Virus record (IMG/VR): IMGVR_UViG_3300004457_000341
Coordinates: 1 to 29,621 of that record
DNA: 29,621 bases
From: a virus
Reading direction: 5' to 3' (one strand)
Shown here: in pieces, positions 7,400-16,313 of the stretch
How positions within the stretch are numbered: position 1 is the stretch's first letter
How the letters are laid out: every line of letters begins with the position of its first letter
Position numbers and translations under genes: made by a program
The notes under the pieces: model-generated
The model's input: only the letters and a program-made list of their open reading frames with translations
Databases searched by the model: none
Told to the model about the DNA's origin: nothing

Positions 7400-7996
7400 T
7401 TATTTTTCTTTATATTTTCTAACTACTTCAATAATCTTACTTACTAAACTAGTTGGGTATTTAGTCGCTTTAGCTTCCCCAAATATTCCCTCTACTGAGA
7501 ATCCTTTAAACGTGCCATCTAGGACCATGTTCCAAACCTCATCATTCTCAACCCTCATAGAACCCCACCAAGATCCATCTGGTGCATTCTCAAAACCGTT
7601 GGGAGCTTTGATACCTCTTTTACTATCTATGATTAAAGATTCAATAACATAAACTCCATTATCTTTAAAGTCTATGTCATGCATTAAATTAATATTTGCA
7701 TTGTATCCATTCTTAAAGAATTTATTAACTATCTTTTGAATAGTTTTTTTTCTAAAGACTACATAATATTTTTCATCATTTTCATTTAGTCTAATAATTG
7801 GTAGATCTGCTTTCATAAAATAACCGCTAACTATTCTTTTCTCTTCGTCTTGAATCTTAAAAGATTGTTTAGGTTTTTCTTTTTGGAAAGATTGCCAATT
7901 ACTCATTATGGCTGGATAGTCTACCAGTGCTATATAATCTACACCTGACTCATCGTCTTCGTCTATAATTAATTCTAATATTTCTGAATTTTTCAT
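7400..7996 (-). CDS. Prohead protease (XkdF/Peptidase S78_2-like)
   Basis: This 198-residue protein resembles the PBSX XkdF / Peptidase_S78_2 family, serine proteases that process the scaffold and capsid precursor during head maturation. The N-terminus has the family signature GVDYIALVDYPAIMSNWQ. FMKADLPIIR and YYVVFRKKTIQKIVNKFF follow. The likely catalytic residues are His106 in NLMHD and Ser167 in FKGFSVEGIF. Between them lies VIESLIIDSKRG then GSWWGSMRVEND, typical of the family. It lies immediately upstream of scaffold and capsid genes and directly downstream of the tape measure gene, which is an unusual junction. Confidence 0.82.
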   Translation of the reverse strand: MKNSEILELIIDEDDESGVDYIALVDYPAIMSNWQSFQKEKPKQSFKIQDEEKRIVSGYFMKADLPIIRLNENDEKYYVVFRKKTIQKIVNKFFKNGYNANINLMHDIDFKDNGVYVIESLIIDSKRGIKAPNGFENAPDGSWWGSMRVENDEVWNMVLDGTFKGFSVEGIFGEAKATKYPTSLVSKIIEVVRKYKEK

Positions 7997-8006
7997 TTTA
8001 TTTTAT

Positions 8007-10127
8007 TTAAAAAGTTGCCTGTCCTTGTATGACTGCAACGGATGATTGCGTTGATGTTATGTCTGCTTCTGTGACAAATACTTGTGTTTGGTTTGGTGAA
8101 ACTAAAGTATTAGTGTTAGCTGGCTGTAATGTTGGCGGTGTGCCTCCACCTCCACCACCAAAAGATGGTGTCTGCTGTCCTCCACCTCCAGGACTACTAG
8201 TTTGAAATTGTTGTTTAGATATACTAGCTACGTTAGCTAATCCATTAACTATAGCAATTCCAGCAGCAATAAAGGGTTGAGCTGGAAACAATACACTAGC
8301 TGGGTTTAATGCAGCGGCACTAAATATAGCGTTTGCACCTTGATAAGTTGACATAATAGCTTGAGCAATTTGTAATTTCTTATTTATTTCAAATGCTTTC
8401 CTTTGACTTTTTTCATTGTCTTTAGCAAATGCAGTTGTTAGGTTTATTAAAGAACCAATCCCCTGAACAGCTAGATCTATTTTAGCAGCTTCCACAGCTT
8501 TTTGATTTTCTAATATTTTTCTGTCTGCTGCTTCAATTACTTCCTGTCTTTGTCTTTGAAAATCTTTTTCAATAAATAATTTTTGATCTGCATAAGTTCC
8601 ATCTAAAATAGCTTTTTGTATTACTTGCTCTTCATCCCAAGTTAGCTGTTGTAGTTTTAATTGTTTTTCTTGTTCTATCTCATCCTTAACACCCTCTATT
8701 TTAATTCTAGTTTTTTCTTTAGTAGCCTCAGCAGTTTTATTTAAAAAGTCTGTTTCAAATATTGGATCTTCGTCTTCTATTTCAATATCTTGTATGTCTT
8801 TTTTTATTTCTAACTCTTCTAGTAAATCTTTATTTAAGTCGTTTTGATATCCTTTTTTTAAAGCAGCTTCTTTTTCTTGAAATTCTTTTGTAATTTTTAA
8901 AATACTTTGTTGAGTGTTAAACTCAGCTAATTCTCTTTGGCTTTTTGTTAAATTACTTGCTTTCTTTAAATGGTTTAATTTAAAGTTTTCTAAGTCTATA
9001 AAGTCTTGTAAACTTTTTGCGTTAATTTCTTTTTGTGCTATTAATAAATCAAAAGCTGCTTTTTGTTCTTCTAAGTTTCTTTTCTTTTGTTCTTCTAATT
9101 TCTTGGCATTTGCTGCATCTGTTTTGGCTTGTGCGTCTGATATTTCTTTGTCTACTTCTATAGTAGTCTGTAGTTTATTGTCAAGTAGTTTTAGTTCTAG
9201 TCTGTTATTAGCTGCTACTCTATTTATAGTGGCTTCATCTAACTGCTCTTTTATTAAAGCTACTTTTTCTTCGTTGTCTTTGTTTTTGTTTAATAATTGT
9301 TTTAGTTTAATTTCTTCAACTTTAAAATTATATAATTTATCTTTTAAAGCTTTAGTTTCTATACCTCTTAATTCTTTAGCGTTTGCTTTTCTAATTCTAG
9401 CATTTAATAACTCTTTTTGTGTTGCTATATCTATTTCATTATTTAAAGACGTTATTTCAGCTCTATACTTTTTTAAGGTTTCTGTTAAGTCTGCTAATTC
9501 TTTTTCTAATTCATCAGATCCATCTAACCAATCCATAGTCATAGAAACAACCTCACCAAGTACCGCAACTAAAATACCAATACCAGAAGAAATAATAGCA
9601 TTCTTTAAAACTTTAAAACTTCTAGATGTTCCTTTAACAGTAATACCTAATAACTTCATAGCTGTATTCGCTAAATAGGTAGCTGCTGTATTTGCCTTAG
9701 TAATAATAGTATTTGCTATTGTACTATTATTTAAAAGTTTCATCATTGATTGTGTACCTTCTATAGCACCTTTAAAAGCCATAGACACTCCAATAGCTTT
9801 TTCTATATTTTGGACAGTCTCTTCAATAGGTCCACCACCCCCACCAAGTAAAATAAAAGCAGCAGAAACATCACCAACAGCACCAGCAACAGAACCAAGT
9901 TCACTAGCTACCTGTTCATTATCTAATGACTCCATAGATAATTCGGTGTTTTTAATTTCTTTGTTAACACCTATTAATTCAGACTTTAAATCTTTAAAAG
10001 CCTTAGATCCTAAAGGAACTTTTCTAAGTTCTTCGTTTAATCTTTCTGCTTCCTCTTCTAATTGTCCTAACGAGGTAGCTGCTCCCTTTGCGTCTATATC
10101 TATTTTTAAAGCTACTTTTTCTGCCAT
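8007..10127 (-). CDS. Tail tape measure protein
   Basis: This 706-residue protein sets tail length. It has the family hallmarks: a long coiled-coil core rich in Lys, Glu, Gln and Leu (about 215-545); hydrophobic segments at about 80-200, including SSGIGILVAVLGEVVSM; and another hydrophobic, Ala-rich stretch at about 610-650 (FIAAGIAIVNGLANVASI). A Gly/Pro/Gln-rich linker then leads to a beta-like end. A short tape measure of this length would correspond to a siphovirus tail of roughly 100 nm by the known residue-to-length relation. The gene is separated from the tail chaperone by four genes instead of following it directly. The long antisense frame at 8914-9678 is a shadow of its Lys/Glu-rich codons. 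Confidence 0.82.
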   Translation of the reverse strand: MAEKVALKIDIDAKGAATSLGQLEEEAERLNEELRKVPLGSKAFKDLKSELIGVNKEIKNTELSMESLDNEQVASELGSVAGAVGDVSAAFILLGGGGGPIEETVQNIEKAIGVSMAFKGAIEGTQSMMKLLNNSTIANTIITKANTAATYLANTAMKLLGITVKGTSRSFKVLKNAIISSGIGILVAVLGEVVSMTMDWLDGSDELEKELADLTETLKKYRAEITSLNNEIDIATQKELLNARIRKANAKELRGIETKALKDKLYNFKVEEIKLKQLLNKNKDNEEKVALIKEQLDEATINRVAANNRLELKLLDNKLQTTIEVDKEISDAQAKTDAANAKKLEEQKKRNLEEQKAAFDLLIAQKEINAKSLQDFIDLENFKLNHLKKASNLTKSQRELAEFNTQQSILKITKEFQEKEAALKKGYQNDLNKDLLEELEIKKDIQDIEIEDEDPIFETDFLNKTAEATKEKTRIKIEGVKDEIEQEKQLKLQQLTWDEEQVIQKAILDGTYADQKLFIEKDFQRQRQEVIEAADRKILENQKAVEAAKIDLAVQGIGSLINLTTAFAKDNEKSQRKAFEINKKLQIAQAIMSTYQGANAIFSAAALNPASVLFPAQPFIAAGIAIVNGLANVASISKQQFQTSSPGGGGQQTPSFGGGGGGTPPTLQPANTNTLVSPNQTQVFVTEADITSTQSSVAVIQGQATF

Positions 10128-10128
10128 T

Positions 10129-13100
10129 TTATATTATATTAAATTGGTTACCATCCCACATCATTGTCACACTGTCTCCATTACTAGTTAAAGTGTGAGT
10201 AGTGTTTCCGTCTATAGTTGCCAAAATTTGACTAGCATCTATAATTACTTGGTGTTGTGAATGTAATTTCTTAAATGTCCATATCTTACCAACATGAGGT
10301 AGACTATTCTTTGTTTGATAAGATGCCTCAAATACAGCGTCTACGCTACCACCTTGAGTATCTACTAAATATGTTCTAATGTTTTCATTTGGTAAAAAGT
10401 CAGCACTTACAGTTTCAAAACTTCCACTCCCTTGTATTTCATCATTTACATATACAATGTTAGATTGTGTTACCGTTTGATTATTAGAATTAGTTAATTG
10501 TACATTTTTAACTCCAGAAGATACAGTATTCCCAGAACCTTGAATAATTATATTGCTAGTGCCTGAATAAACTTTGTTGCTATCTCCATTAATATTAGTG
10601 CCTAAAGCTAAAGAACTTACATAATTATTAGAACCTACCACCGCCCTTCCAGACCTTGAATTAGTGTTAACTCCTGTATTTCCATTAGTGTTAACTCCAG
10701 TACCATTAGAAAAAGTTGGTGTCCTTCCACCAGCTAGTATTTGCACCCCACCGTTTGAAGATTGTGTAGACCTACTAAATACTGTAGCTTCTTTTATTTT
10801 AAGAAATTCACATTTAGTTAGTGGATTAGATGGGTTGTAGTTCTCTACTTTATTTAGTCTAAAATATTGACCCTCAAAATAATATTGTTTTTTAAAACTT
10901 AAATTAGCTATATCACTAGGAGTTAAATAAAAATAAGCATTTACTATTTTAGAATTTGGGTCTGTAATTTCTTCAATAAACTTTTTATAATATTTATTAT
11001 ATAAGTTATTATTGTTAAAAGTTATGATGTTATTAAAAACATTAGACCAATAAACTTCTTTAGTTAATCCAAAAGATAAATCCTCAGTAGGATTAAAAGG
11101 GTCATCATACATCCCAGCGTAAGGATAATCATTTCTGTTAGTTGAACCGCTTGAGTCTCTATGTTTAAAAGTTAATACGCTGCTTTTAAGTCCTGCCCAT
11201 TGTAGAATCCTTATGTTAGATTGAAACCTAGAAACACCATCTTGACTATTAAATTTTAAAATGAATGGGATAACTCTGTCCGACTGAATAAGTCCAACAT
11301 TTGGAGTAGGTGAAAAAATAAGTTCTGTTTTATTTGTGTTTTTTAAAAAATCATTATTTACATCATGTTCATATTGACCATAAACATCACCCCATGTTTG
11401 ATTATATAGACTATTATAATAGTCGTTATCTTGTTTATATGTATATAAATATTTACTACTATTTAAAGCTCCCATAGGTTTAAACTCTATGTCTTGGCTT
11501 TTATCTATTTTAGCACTCCAATCAGTTACTTCATTATTATAAAAATCGTCTCTAGGTTCTATAAGTAAATTTTTTTCATTGTTGTTATCAGAACTTATAT
11601 ATAAATTAAACATTTTTACAATAGACATTATAAAGTCTTTTTGTTTTATTTTAACTGGAATTGTTGAATTCATGTCTATAGTGTCACCTTCTGAATAAGA
11701 AGTATTAACAACATTATTATTAAAATAACTATTTACAATGTTTATTTTAAAAGAATTACTAGCAGCAGCATAGACATTATTAGAACTATCACGCCAAAAA
11801 ACATTACGAGACCTGGGATAGCCAGTATTAATGTCATCTTGGTTTATATTTCTGCATTCATAAAATAATTCAATTTTTATTTTTTCACCATCATTTAGAT
11901 TGATATTGTCAACATTTACAAATATTTTATTTGGAGGACTTGCAGGCAATAAACCTAACAAATTGACATAAGCTGGACTATCTAGTGTGACATCTATATA
12001 TTGTAGACTATTTAAAGCTGGAGTAGTGTCTGTTGTAAAAATGGTGTTTGGTGCTATACCTCCAGAACCTGGACTAATACCAAAAGATTTTTCGTCTAAT
12101 GTACTTATAAAAGAATTTGAAGAACTATATTTATTTACTCTTACAAATCCATGTATTACAGAAATTGGGAAATAATTAGTTCCAGAAGTTGGGTTTGCTG
12201 TTGGAGTTGTAAACGAACCTGTTAATTGTAACATAGCAGAAACGTTGTAAGTTCCATTACCGTTAACTGTATATACTCCTGTTGTGTTATCATAAACATT
12301 ATTAGCATCAAATGACTCAGTTTGATTTACAATAGTATCACTTTGGAAAGTTGTTATGTTATTATATTGACCTGAGAAAGTGCTAGAATTAACTGTTTCA
12401 GTTCCTAAAAATTTAGGATTATAAGCACTAAATATTTTATTATCTATATTAGCAGCAGTTAGTTTAAAGTCTTCACTAGAAAATGGAATAATTAAAGTAT
12501 TAAAATAATCACTATTAAAAAAATTAGAGGTATAGCTAAACCCTGCTAAATCAAAAATAGAGTCAATATATTTTTTAGCTTTTATAGCTGGGAAAAAATC
12601 TTCAACATCCCAAAAAGCATTACTAGTTAAAATGTTTTGATTAAATCCATAGTCAATCATTGGATAAACATAGTCAGTAGTTAAAGGTAAATTCCAAGTT
12701 GCTACCTGATTAGCTTTTGTATAAGCATGATTTAAACTACTTAAATCTAAATCTGTTAACTCTTTATCTTCTAAAGAATTAAAGAAATTTCCTATTCTAC
12801 CTATAATAACACAATCATAATTTATTAAACCATTTTTATTATTAATAGACTTTAGTTGTAAATAGCCATCTAACTGTAGTTCACCATTTACTAAATAAGT
12901 TACGTCTGTCCTTAGATTAGGATTAAATGTTTGTAAATCTGTATTAATATTAAAAATATGTTCAAATATTTTATTAATCTTTTTACTAGCTGGCAAACTA
13001 ATAGTTTTAGAAAAATCTGCTTTTCTTTGATCTGGGTTTGCAATGTCAGCAATGTTAAAAGTTAAGTTAGGATTTAACGAATCTAACAACTCTACATTTT

Positions 13101-13131
13101 CACCATTTATATATAGTTCCTCTTTTACCAT
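10129..13131 (-). CDS. Large tail/baseplate protein with N/G-rich distal region
   Basis: This 1000-residue protein starts MVKEELYINGENVELLDSLN. The next segments, NPDQRKADFSKTISLPASKK, FNPNLRTDVTYLVNG and LQLDGYLQLKSI, I recognise from large tail proteins of many Bacteroidetes phages. The body is beta-rich with Asn/Ser/Thr-rich segments. Residues about 800-905 are a run of short N/G/T repeats (NTNGNTGVNTN, GSNNYVSSLALGTN, GSGNTVSSGVKNVQL) that looks like a beta-helix. The end (DGNTTHTLTSNGDSVTMMWD) is a compact tip of the type found in tail proteins. It lies directly upstream of the tape measure and overlaps the 37-residue gene by one base. It is probably a baseplate or distal tail component; no enzyme motif is visible. 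Confidence 0.68.
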   Translation of the reverse strand: MVKEELYINGENVELLDSLNPNLTFNIADIANPDQRKADFSKTISLPASKKINKIFEHIFNINTDLQTFNPNLRTDVTYLVNGELQLDGYLQLKSINNKNGLINYDCVIIGRIGNFFNSLEDKELTDLDLSSLNHAYTKANQVATWNLPLTTDYVYPMIDYGFNQNILTSNAFWDVEDFFPAIKAKKYIDSIFDLAGFSYTSNFFNSDYFNTLIIPFSSEDFKLTAANIDNKIFSAYNPKFLGTETVNSSTFSGQYNNITTFQSDTIVNQTESFDANNVYDNTTGVYTVNGNGTYNVSAMLQLTGSFTTPTANPTSGTNYFPISVIHGFVRVNKYSSSNSFISTLDEKSFGISPGSGGIAPNTIFTTDTTPALNSLQYIDVTLDSPAYVNLLGLLPASPPNKIFVNVDNINLNDGEKIKIELFYECRNINQDDINTGYPRSRNVFWRDSSNNVYAAASNSFKINIVNSYFNNNVVNTSYSEGDTIDMNSTIPVKIKQKDFIMSIVKMFNLYISSDNNNEKNLLIEPRDDFYNNEVTDWSAKIDKSQDIEFKPMGALNSSKYLYTYKQDNDYYNSLYNQTWGDVYGQYEHDVNNDFLKNTNKTELIFSPTPNVGLIQSDRVIPFILKFNSQDGVSRFQSNIRILQWAGLKSSVLTFKHRDSSGSTNRNDYPYAGMYDDPFNPTEDLSFGLTKEVYWSNVFNNIITFNNNNLYNKYYKKFIEEITDPNSKIVNAYFYLTPSDIANLSFKKQYYFEGQYFRLNKVENYNPSNPLTKCEFLKIKEATVFSRSTQSSNGGVQILAGGRTPTFSNGTGVNTNGNTGVNTNSRSGRAVVGSNNYVSSLALGTNINGDSNKVYSGTSNIIIQGSGNTVSSGVKNVQLTNSNNQTVTQSNIVYVNDEIQGSGSFETVSADFLPNENIRTYLVDTQGGSVDAVFEASYQTKNSLPHVGKIWTFKKLHSQHQVIIDASQILATIDGNTTHTLTSNGDSVTMMWDGNQFNII

Positions 13132-13244
13132 TATCCACTACAGCTTTCACAAGTTTCATCGTCAATATTGCATGTCCTTTCAGGAACTGGTAAATTCTCC
13201 ATTCTTTTAATTAAATCTTCTAAGTCAGTTTGTTTTTTTTCCAT
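13131..13244 (-). CDS. 37-residue Cys-rich hypothetical protein
   Basis: This short frame exactly fills the gap between two tail genes. Its ATG follows the upstream stop without a spacer, and its stop shares one base with the next ATG (TAATG). The protein MEKKQTDLEDLIKRMENLPV continues to CNIDDETCESCSG, with three cysteines in the last 12 residues. A short amphipathic helix precedes the Cys-rich tail. The tight coupling on both sides supports a translated gene. The function is unknown; the context implies tail assembly. Confidence 0.55.
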   Translation of the reverse strand: MEKKQTDLEDLIKRMENLPVPERTCNIDDETCESCSG

Positions 13245-14573
13245 TTAAAATGTTTGTCTAAAGTTATCAATACCAAATTCTAAGTCTATTTCTAAATTAA
13301 ATACCTTATCTACGCTAATTACTTTCTCTTCCCAATTACCATTTATATTCTTTATTGGAATACGTCTAATTTCTGTAGTTCCTGACGGTGTTGTGTAACT
13401 ATCCATTAAATATATCTCAGGACTTTCTATAAGTTCTAGTAACCAATTGTATGTATTGCAGTTAATCCAGTCAGAAGTTAGTTTCATCTTTGGCATAGAC
13501 TTAGTATAGTATTGGACTTTTTCTCTGTTTGCAATAGAATAATTTATTAATCCGTCAGTAGTTAAATCATTTGAAGTAGTTTGAAAAAACTTTCTTTCTA
13601 TTTCTTCAGTATGTCTAGACACTTTAGTAAAATTAAAATAATCAAAACCACCTAAACTATTTAAGAACTCTAGTCTCCTAGTTTCAAATCTGCATTCTGA
13701 GTCTATGTTATAATAAAATCTTTCAGAAGCTAAAGAGCTAGAATTTAATAAGTTTATTTTATATGAAGCTGCTGTAGTTGATATAATGGGTTGACTTCCA
13801 CTAGCTATCATTGAGGCACTTACTTTGTTTAAAGATGCTGGAGCTACTGGTATAGCTATATGGCTAAATGAACTAAGACTAGGAACATTTAAAGTAGTTG
13901 TAGAAATTGATACTCCACTAGAGTTAAACTCTTGTATTGATATTTGATTTATTGGGTCATTAGCAAAATCCAACAAAGAGTAAATATAACCCTCATCTGT
14001 TAGCATTACTTTTTGATTATTTGGATTTAATTCCTCACCACCATTAGGACTATTAGTTAAAAACTTTCTGCTTCCTCCATTGTCTGTATATTTCTGATAG
14101 TAGTTATTATATTGCCAATCATAGAAGTTTACAACGTCTCTTCTGTATCTAGGTAAACTAGCGTTAAAAGTTAGTAGGTCATAAGAAGTGCCAGTAGTAG
14201 TGTCTGGGAATGTAACAGTTTTAGGAATGTCATAAGTTGCAGATCCAGTATTATAATGTACCCAACCAAATTCTAAAGTAAAATCTTTAAAAGAATCTGT
14301 ATTTCCATAAACAGAAGTTAAAGAACTACCTAAAGTTCCTAAGTTACTAGAGATATAACTTTGCATTATTCCAGATAAATCAAATCTTCCATAACCGTTA
14401 GTAGTCGGTGGAACTTTTAATCTTCCTAATAAAGTTGAGCCATCTTTAACATCAATCAAATAAGCAAATCCAGTATAGTTTCTAGTTGTATTATCTGTTT
14501 CATATAAAACAATCTCTACAGGATTGTAGACTGTTCTAAATTGTTGTGGTAGATATTTAATTTCTAAACTCAT
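13245..14573 (-). CDS. Tail structural protein, function unassigned
   Basis: This 442-residue beta-rich protein sits in the tail block. It begins MSLEIKYLPQQFRTVYNPVE, a pattern I associate with tail proteins of Flavobacteriia phages, and includes RYRRDVVNFYDWQYNNYYQ and ERKFFQTTSNDLTTDGLINY. The C-terminus FNLEIDLEFGIDNFRQTF is typical for this group. The start overlaps the gp10-like gene by 4 bases. The size and the position next to the 1000-residue tail protein fit a distal-tail (Dit-like) or baseplate protein. There are no catalytic motifs or membrane segments. The role is inferred. Confidence 0.62.
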   Translation of the reverse strand: MSLEIKYLPQQFRTVYNPVEIVLYETDNTTRNYTGFAYLIDVKDGSTLLGRLKVPPTTNGYGRFDLSGIMQSYISSNLGTLGSSLTSVYGNTDSFKDFTLEFGWVHYNTGSATYDIPKTVTFPDTTTGTSYDLLTFNASLPRYRRDVVNFYDWQYNNYYQKYTDNGGSRKFLTNSPNGGEELNPNNQKVMLTDEGYIYSLLDFANDPINQISIQEFNSSGVSISTTTLNVPSLSSFSHIAIPVAPASLNKVSASMIASGSQPIISTTAASYKINLLNSSSLASERFYYNIDSECRFETRRLEFLNSLGGFDYFNFTKVSRHTEEIERKFFQTTSNDLTTDGLINYSIANREKVQYYTKSMPKMKLTSDWINCNTYNWLLELIESPEIYLMDSYTTPSGTTEIRRIPIKNINGNWEEKVISVDKVFNLEIDLEFGIDNFRQTF

Positions 14574-15148
14574 TTCTTTAATATTTCTTTTAATCCTTTT
14601 GCTATTCTCTCACCTGAAACTATTCTAATGTCTGTTTTAAACTTATTAAAAGCCTCACCATAAAAAGTCTCTTTCATGCAGTTATCAAAAAAGTATCTTG
14701 GTTTAATACCAGTTCTAGCAATAGAGTTTCTTACTGCATATTCATTTAGTCCTTTACTTTTAGCCCATGCTTCTATGTGACTAACGCTTGGTCCTCTCTT
14801 AAATTGATAAGGACTATTAGGCGCTTTAATAACCCAACCCTGACCTTTCTTATCTCCACTCTTTCTAGTGCCTCCAATACCTTTAACACCTTGATTAAGA
14901 TAATCATAATAGTCAGCTAAATATAATGTAGCAATCATTCTAAATCCAAACATTTTAACAGGCATTCTAATAGAATCCTCTAAACTTCCTTTATAAACTA
15001 ACCCCTCTTTTTTAACAGATTGTTTAAGACAATAAACCATGTCAGCAGCAATGTTATTAAACACCTGACTTAATGTAGTAGGGTTGTCTATTTTAACCTC
15101 TTCTAGTTGATCTACGTCAAAACCAAATATATCTAATTGCTCAGCCAT
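14570..15148 (-). CDS. Putative tail-completion/neck protein (HK97 gp10-like)
   Basis: This 192-residue protein starts with an ATG that shares one base with the stop of the frameshifted chaperone product (TAATG), strong evidence that the -1 frame is translated. Features are a helical segment (NNIAADMVYCLKQSVKKEGL), then GSLEDSIRMPVKM and a Gly/Lys-rich loop (GGTRKSGDKKGQGW). The C-terminal region KPRYFFDNCMKETFYGEAFNK resembles the conserved end of HK97 gp10-type proteins, which join tail to head or complete the tail. The usual length for that family is 120-200 residues. The role is inferred from this resemblance and context. Confidence 0.58.
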   Translation of the reverse strand: MAEQLDIFGFDVDQLEEVKIDNPTTLSQVFNNIAADMVYCLKQSVKKEGLVYKGSLEDSIRMPVKMFGFRMIATLYLADYYDYLNQGVKGIGGTRKSGDKKGQGWVIKAPNSPYQFKRGPSVSHIEAWAKSKGLNEYAVRNSIARTGIKPRYFFDNCMKETFYGEAFNKFKTDIRIVSGERIAKGLKEILKK

Positions 15149-15944
15149 TATCTATGTTTATGTTTTTGTCTCATTTCTCTATGAACCTGTTGCTCCATCT
15201 TTTGTTTATCACTATAGTAAGCTACTATATTTAATGCTTTTGTTATATCCCAATCTAGTATTTCATCCCATTTATCAATCCTACTATTAGTCAAGTTATC
15301 TAATGTATTCCACCACCCCCACTTTTGAGCAAATCCAGTTCCACTTTTGCTTCCTTCGTCATTTTCTTTGCTAGATCCGTCAAAGAGGTTTCTATAATTT
15401 TTGTTAAGTATTCCGAGTGACTGTAAAAAAAAACACCGATTGGATAAGCTATAGTAATTGGCATATTATTTAAAAAGTTATCTGAGGTTTCTCTAAGCAA
15501 TTCACTATCCACCTTAATATGTTTCCAACCAAATACAGTCTTTTTAACTGGTCTGCAAATAGTTGTTAGTATGTGATGTAGATTATTAAATATAGCTTCC
15601 TGGTCATCCTTAGCGTTTTGTAGTATTTCCATAGTATTTATATACTCACCAAATAATAACTTTCTTGCATCTACTTTAAACTCATACCATTGACCACCAA
15701 TCTTAAATCTTTTCTTTTTTAGTTTATTAGGTAATTCAGTCTCTAGAAAACTCATTTTCTTTTTAATAGACTTAAATTGATCTAAACTAATATTCTTTAT
15801 AACATCTCTTTTTTGTCCTGTTAAGACTGCTAGAATGTTAACCACTCTTTCTATTGGATTTAATTTAGAGTTTAATACAGGTCTTAGATTAATGTAATTA
15901 CCTATTGTAACATCTTCCCACTTTGTTGGTATTGTGATATCCAT
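15148..15944 (-). CDS. Tail assembly chaperone, -1 frameshifted (GT-like) product
   Basis: This is the predicted 265-residue fusion: zero frame from 15944 to 15426, then slip -1 and continue from 15426 to the stop at 15150-15148. After VFF the -1 frame reads LQSLGILNKNYRNLFDG, then FAQKWGWWNTLDNL and WDEILDWDITKALNIVAYYS. The W-G-W plus W/D-rich pattern is the conserved second half of Bacteroidetes-phage tail chaperones. The -1 frame stays open for 92 codons and ends exactly at the next ATG. I see no good start of its own for that frame. A 10-T homopolymer miscalled as 9 would instead make one continuous 265-residue gene. Confidence 0.72.
15300..15944 (-). CDS. Tail assembly chaperone, short (G-like) product
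   Basis: This 214-residue protein is read entirely in the zero frame. It opens MDITIPTKWEDVTIGNYINL, typical of Bacteroidetes-phage chaperones, then RVVNILAVLTGQKRDVI and KFKIGGQWYEFKVDARKLLFGEY-like strand-helix segments. Past the slippery T-run the zero frame adds 41 residues (YSHSEYLTKIIETSLTDLA... to SGGGGIH) that still look like ordinary protein. In siphoviruses the short chaperone binds the tape measure during tail assembly, with a minor frameshifted form carrying a second domain. It is the first gene after the 454-bp gap, so it opens the late transcript. Confidence 0.72.
   Translation of the reverse strand: MDITIPTKWEDVTIGNYINLRPVLNSKLNPIERVVNILAVLTGQKRDVIKNISLDQFKSIKKKMSFLETELPNKLKKKRFKIGGQWYEFKVDARKLLFGEYINTMEILQNAKDDQEAIFNNLHHILTTICRPVKKTVFGWKHIKVDSELLRETSDNFLNNMPITIAYPIGVFFYSHSEYLTKIIETSLTDLAKKMTKEAKVELDLLKSGGGGIH
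15426..15432 (-). promoter_or_regulatory. -1 frameshift slippery heptamer T_TTT_TTT
   Basis: On the minus strand the codons GTT TTT TTT TAC contain T TTT TTT in the correct phase for tandem -1 slippage. It is part of a nine-T run (15425-15433). Slippage moves the ribosome from the zero-frame end at 15300 into the open -1 frame ending at 15148. I see no obvious strong downstream stem-loop. Confidence 0.7.
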
Positions 15945-16180
15945 AATATTATATATAACAAATTTTTTAATTATAACAAAACACTAAAATAAATAATTTA
16001 AGTTAAAAACTAAACAACTAAACACTAACTAAAATAATAACTTACAATGGCTGAGGATATCATTTAAATTAATTCTAATAAACTAAAACACTTTTTATAT
16101 ACGTTTATATACATTAACTATTTTAAATGGCTTAGAATCAATATTTAACATTAGCTAGTTTTCTAATTAGTATATATATC

Positions 16181-16201
16181 GATAAGATATATTATCTTAT
16201 C
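16181..16201. repeat. Perfect 9-bp inverted repeat
   Basis: GATAAGATA and TATCTTATC are separated by TAT. The right arm runs into further CTTAT repeats up to 16210. It may be a dyad binding site or a DNA-unwinding element next to the iterons. Confidence 0.6.
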
Positions 16202-16218
16202 TTATCTTATATAACCCC

Positions 16219-16260
16219 ATTTGCTTAGCATTTGCTTAGCATTTGCTCAGCATTTGCTAG
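16219..16260. repeat. Tandem 11-bp iteron-like repeats
   Basis: ATTTGCTTAGC occurs at 16219-16229 and 16230-16240, ATTTGCTCAGC at 16241-16251, and a partial ATTTGCTAG at 16252-16260. The GCTNAG core recurs in single copies at about 16050 (GCTGAG) and 16130 (GCTTAG). The 11-bp period is about one helical turn, as in replication iterons or stacked operators. Confidence 0.75.
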
Positions 16261-16272
16261 TTTTCCCTCTGT

Positions 16273-16313
16273 AAAAATAAAAAGGGAATGACGCTCTTTT
16301 GCCGACCATTCCC
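16273..16313 (-). terminator. Rho-independent terminator after large terminase
   Basis: On the minus strand, GGGAATG and CATTCCC (complements of 16307-16313 and 16284-16290) form a perfect 7-bp stem around a 16-base loop, followed by TTTTTATTTTT. It should end the early/terminase transcript before the control region. Confidence 0.75.

Noticed and set aside
8914-9678. 254-residue plus-strand reading frame
   Set aside because: It is antisense to the tape measure coiled coil. Its Ser/Phe/Leu-rich composition is the mirror of Lys/Glu codons, with no start context or neighbours on the plus strand.
15309-15316. GGGGG run near the chaperone end as the frameshift site
   Set aside because: It is in a poor phase for tandem -1 slippage (T GGG GGT), and the -1 frame is already open and conserved-looking far upstream (LFDG, FAQKWGWW). 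The T-run at 15425-15433 explains both.
16219-16260. CRISPR-like array
   Set aside because: The 11-bp units abut directly with no spacers and are far too short for CRISPR repeats.
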